Shown: one piece after another, positions 30,791-32,286 of the stretch
Position numbering within the stretch: position 1 is the stretch's first letter
Layout: each line of letters starts with the position of its first letter
Translations under genes and position numbers: made by a program
Virus record (IMG/VR): IMGVR_UViG_3300024302_000034
Location: 1 to 32,286 of that record
DNA length: 32,286 bases
Source: a virus
Reading direction: 5' to 3' (one strand)
Notes under the pieces: generated by a model
What the model saw: the letters and a program-made list of their open reading frames with translations, nothing else
Database searches by the model: none
What the model was told of the DNA's origin: nothing

Positions 30791-30804
30791 TAAAACTTTC
30801 TACT

Positions 30805-30839
30805 AACACTAAGGATTAAAATCCTTAGTGTTTTTTTTT
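30805..30839 (+). terminator. Rho-independent terminator, 13-bp stem
   Basis: AACACTAAGGATT (30805-30817) pairs with 30820-30832, followed by at least seven more T. It ends the coiled-coil protein unit. Confidence 0.9.
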
Positions 30840-31067
30840 GCTTTTTTTAAGAAAGGAAAGGCAAAAGTTCAAGATATTATCCTAAAAAAGGATGAAACTT
30901 TTTTCTTTGCTTTACAAAAAAGAAAGAAAGTTGTGGTTTTTACCTTGAAAAATAACCTAGAAGAGAAAGACATAATACAAATATTATTATTTTTAATAAT
31001 GCTAGTATTATTTGCTTTCTTCCCTTTAGAAACTATAGGGTTAATAATCCTATTCCAAATCCTTTAA
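30828..31067 (+). CDS. Doubtful small membrane protein (79 aa)
   Basis: The frame starts with GTG inside the terminator T run, so its N-terminus (FFFAFFKKG) is suspect. The C-terminal half is strongly hydrophobic (IIQILLFLIMLVLFAFFPLETIGLIILF), suggesting a membrane hairpin. There is no RBS and no better start codon. It is either a small membrane protein with unclear start or a chance frame in AT-rich DNA. Confidence 0.25.
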   Translation: MFFFAFFKKGKAKVQDIILKKDETFFFALQKRKKVVVFTLKNNLEEKDIIQILLFLIMLVLFAFFPLETIGLIILFQIL

Positions 31068-31077
31068 AGCCAAAATA

Positions 31078-31521
31078 ATGGAACAAAGAAAAAATCCAGT
31101 AACAGAAGTAGGGCTTGCCCAAGCCCTTTTAAGTAATCCAATAAACGGGCAGGAAATAATATTTGAGTTAATCTTAAGAAAGTTTAATGATTGCTCAACA
31201 ATACCTTCAACGAAAGTTTTAGGTAGTGACATTATTAAAAATAGTGTTAATATCCCTGAAGTAAATGAATCCAATGTCCAAGAAGTTATTACCCAGATAA
31301 TAAAAAGTCTGGATAGTAAAAGATGGGCAAGGAAGTATAGAATCTTAGTTGATGCTACACTAGAAACTGGAAGAAATTTAATGATAAATCCTACGGTATG
31401 CTTTACTTGCAAAGAAACCTTCCAAATATTCCATGAAAATTGGGATAAAGGGAAAATCCCTTTTGTCTCAAAATCTTTACCTGAAGAGAAAGAGTTAGAG
31501 GCATGGTATAACTTATCATGA
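31078..31521 (+). CDS. Hypothetical 147-aa protein
   Basis: A helical protein with a Lys-rich middle (KSLDSKRWARKYRILV) and FTCKETFQIFHENWDKGK near the end. No SD is visible. A GC-rich stem AGGGCTT/AAGCCCT with T run (31110-31131) lies only 11 codons in and could attenuate its expression. The TGA overlaps the next ATG. The function is unknown. Confidence 0.55.
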   Translation: MEQRKNPVTEVGLAQALLSNPINGQEIIFELILRKFNDCSTIPSTKVLGSDIIKNSVNIPEVNESNVQEVITQIIKSLDSKRWARKYRILVDATLETGRNLMINPTVCFTCKETFQIFHENWDKGKIPFVSKSLPEEKELEAWYNLS

Positions 31522-31610
31522 TATTTACACTAATATTTACGGCTACAATAATCCTTGCATTCTGCTTGGGTTTCCTAGCCCATAGTTTCATAAAGGAAGA
31601 AAAAGAATAG
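31518..31610 (+). CDS. Small single-pass membrane peptide (30 aa)
   Basis: ATG 31518 overlaps the previous stop as ATGA. The product is MIFTLIFTATIILAFCLGFL followed by AHSFIKEEKE: one membrane helix with a charged cytoplasmic tail. The coupling and clean topology support a real small gene. The function is unknown; lysis or membrane-control peptides have similar shape. Confidence 0.5.
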   Translation: MIFTLIFTATIILAFCLGFLAHSFIKEEKE

Positions 31611-31637
31611 ACAAAAGAATAACAAAAGGAGAATAAA

Positions 31638-31646
31638 ATGCACTGA
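31638..31646 (+). other. Two-codon minigene ATG-CAC-TGA with strong SD
   Basis: AGGAG (31627-31631) stands 6 nt before ATG 31638, which is followed by one His codon and TGA. Either it is a phage minigene-like site or the remnant of a truncated gene. The surrounding 31611-31853 holds no other supported gene, only AT-rich sequence with short TAGTTAA/TAAAAGAT repeats and a CTAAG/CTTAG hairpin near 31790. Confidence 0.35.
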
Positions 31647-31853
31647 AAAATCCTCTTGCGGGTATGGAATAGTTAATAGTAAAAGATAATAGTTAAAAGA
31701 TGATTAAAGATTCTTTATACTTGCTTCTTTCCATTAAATGTTTCATGGTAACAATAAAAACTTACCGAACATAAAAAGTTTTCCTAGACTAAGATAGACT
31801 TAGGTTTATATTATGTTCATTTACCTTTTAACAAAACAAGGAAGGAGAAAAGA

Positions 31854-32045
31854 ATGGCTAATGTAGGAAATGTAATAGAAGAAGTTGTAATAGGGAAAAA
31901 GAGTATAACAATATTCTTTGAAAGCGGAAAAGAAAAGATGGCGTTAATCACAGAGAAAAAGAAGTATAAAGAATACTACGCGAAGTATGTAGATAGAGAT
32001 AATGTATACTACCCAATAGTAAGATTAAACTGGTGGTGGATATAA
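31854..32045 (+). CDS. Hypothetical 63-aa protein
   Basis: A strong SD (AAGGAAGGAG) precedes ATG. The product begins with short beta strands (NVIEEVVIGKKSITIFFESGKEKMALI), then a Lys/Tyr-rich helix (KKKYKEYYAKYVDRDNVYY) and a WWWI end. This size and layout suggest a compact beta-type regulatory protein, but no family is recognised. The iteron-like array starts 15 nt after its stop, so it might act there (inference only). Confidence 0.6.
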   Translation: MANVGNVIEEVVIGKKSITIFFESGKEKMALITEKKKYKEYYAKYVDRDNVYYPIVRLNWWWI

Positions 32046-32059
32046 TCTTATAAATCAAA

Positions 32060-32286
32060 TTGTAGTAGTGTAGATTATTACAATACATATTGTTTTGTAG
32101 TGTAGATTATTACAATACATATTGTTTTGTAGTGTTTTAGGTTATTACAATACATATTGTTTTGTAGTGTTTTAGGTTATTACAATACATATTGTTTTGT
32201 AGTGTTTTAGGTTATTACAATACATATTGTTTTGTAGTGTTTTAGGTTATTACAATACATATTGTTTTGTAGTGTTTTAGGTGTTT
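32060..32286 (+). repeat. Tandem palindrome-bearing repeat array (35-bp period)
   Basis: Six copies of ACAATACATATTGT start at 32080, 32112, 32147, 32182, 32217 and 32252. The first interval is 32 bp and the rest 35 bp. Each 35-bp unit reads GTAGTGTTTTAGGTTATTAC, then AATACATATTGTTTT, with no spacer. The first two units have a variant left part (GTAGTGTAGATTATT). The palindrome is ACAATA-CA-TATTGT. The array continues past the window end. This looks like iterons, an operator cluster or a partition site rather than a CRISPR. Confidence 0.85.

Noticed and set aside
31638-31673. Stop-codon readthrough (selenocysteine-like) after ATG-CAC
   Set aside because: Reading through TGA gives only nine more codons before a TAA, and no SECIS-like structure or recoding partner is seen.
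31770-31820. Host-type promoter before the 63-aa gene
   Set aside because: TATTAT at 31809 could be a -10, but no TTGACA-like -35 lies at suitable spacing; the evidence is too weak to list.
32060-32286. CRISPR array
   Set aside because: Units are directly contiguous with a 35-bp period and no unique spacers, and no cas gene is visible. The GTTTTAG-like stretch is a coincidental likeness to type II repeats, and the TTGTAGTAGTGTAGAT stretch lacks the inverted stem of Cas12a repeats.

Overview
The window reads as part of a large, AT-rich (roughly one third G+C by eye), tightly packed tailed-phage genome of T4-like ancestry. Every convincing gene is on the + strand. Most neighbours overlap by 1-50 nt, often as ATGA or TAATG junctions. 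Phage hallmarks are a gp41/DnaB-type helicase, a possible UvsY, a gp32-type ssDNA-binding protein, a UvsX/RecA recombinase, a gp14-like neck domain, four tRNAs and many tiny genes. The host cannot be named from the sequence. TAA, TAG and TGA all serve as stops, so the code looks standard.

Layout. 1-2.6 kb: replication and recombination block (helicase, HExxH peptidase-like protein, UvsY-like protein, gp32-like SSB), closed by a terminator and tRNA-Gly. 2.6-9.8 kb: glycan block (three glycosyltransferases, two methyltransferases, RmlC-like cupin, RmlD-like reductase) with UvsX, a PD-(D/E)XK-like protein and small membrane proteins interspersed. 9.8-14.1 kb: a very large virion gene, neck domain plus glycosidase-like domains, split by a frame change. 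14.1-19.9 kb: GMP reductase/IMP dehydrogenase-like enzyme, small proteins, ClpB-like AAA+ ATPase, RmlA, RmlB and a virion-like protein. 19.9-21.8 kb: structured intergenic RNAs, three tRNAs and small genes. 21.8-29.8 kb: an operon-like run of small genes followed by a CobS-like AAA+ ATPase, a VWA protein, a sigma-like protein and large unknowns. 29.8-32.3 kb: terminators, a second copy of the structured RNA, small proteins, and a tandem 35-bp palindromic repeat array running off the window end.

How it fits together. The left block is the machinery of T4-style recombination-dependent replication. RmlA, RmlB, RmlC-like and RmlD-like proteins together could make a dTDP-deoxysugar, probably for transfer by the nearby glycosyltransferases onto phage or host surface material. 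The CobS/VWA pair resembles MoxR-VWA chaperone or chelatase systems often seen in phages.

The main unexplained signals are: (1) two diverged copies, 10 kb apart, of an approximately 136-nt RNA-like element whose central 11-13 bp hairpin has changed on both strands while staying paired; (2) an excess of perfect, unrelated hairpins inside coding genes; (3) a CTATAATA box at one exact distance before four SD-less start codons; (4) the neck/glycosidase gene with an in-phase -1 slippery heptamer; (5) the iteron-like array at the right end.
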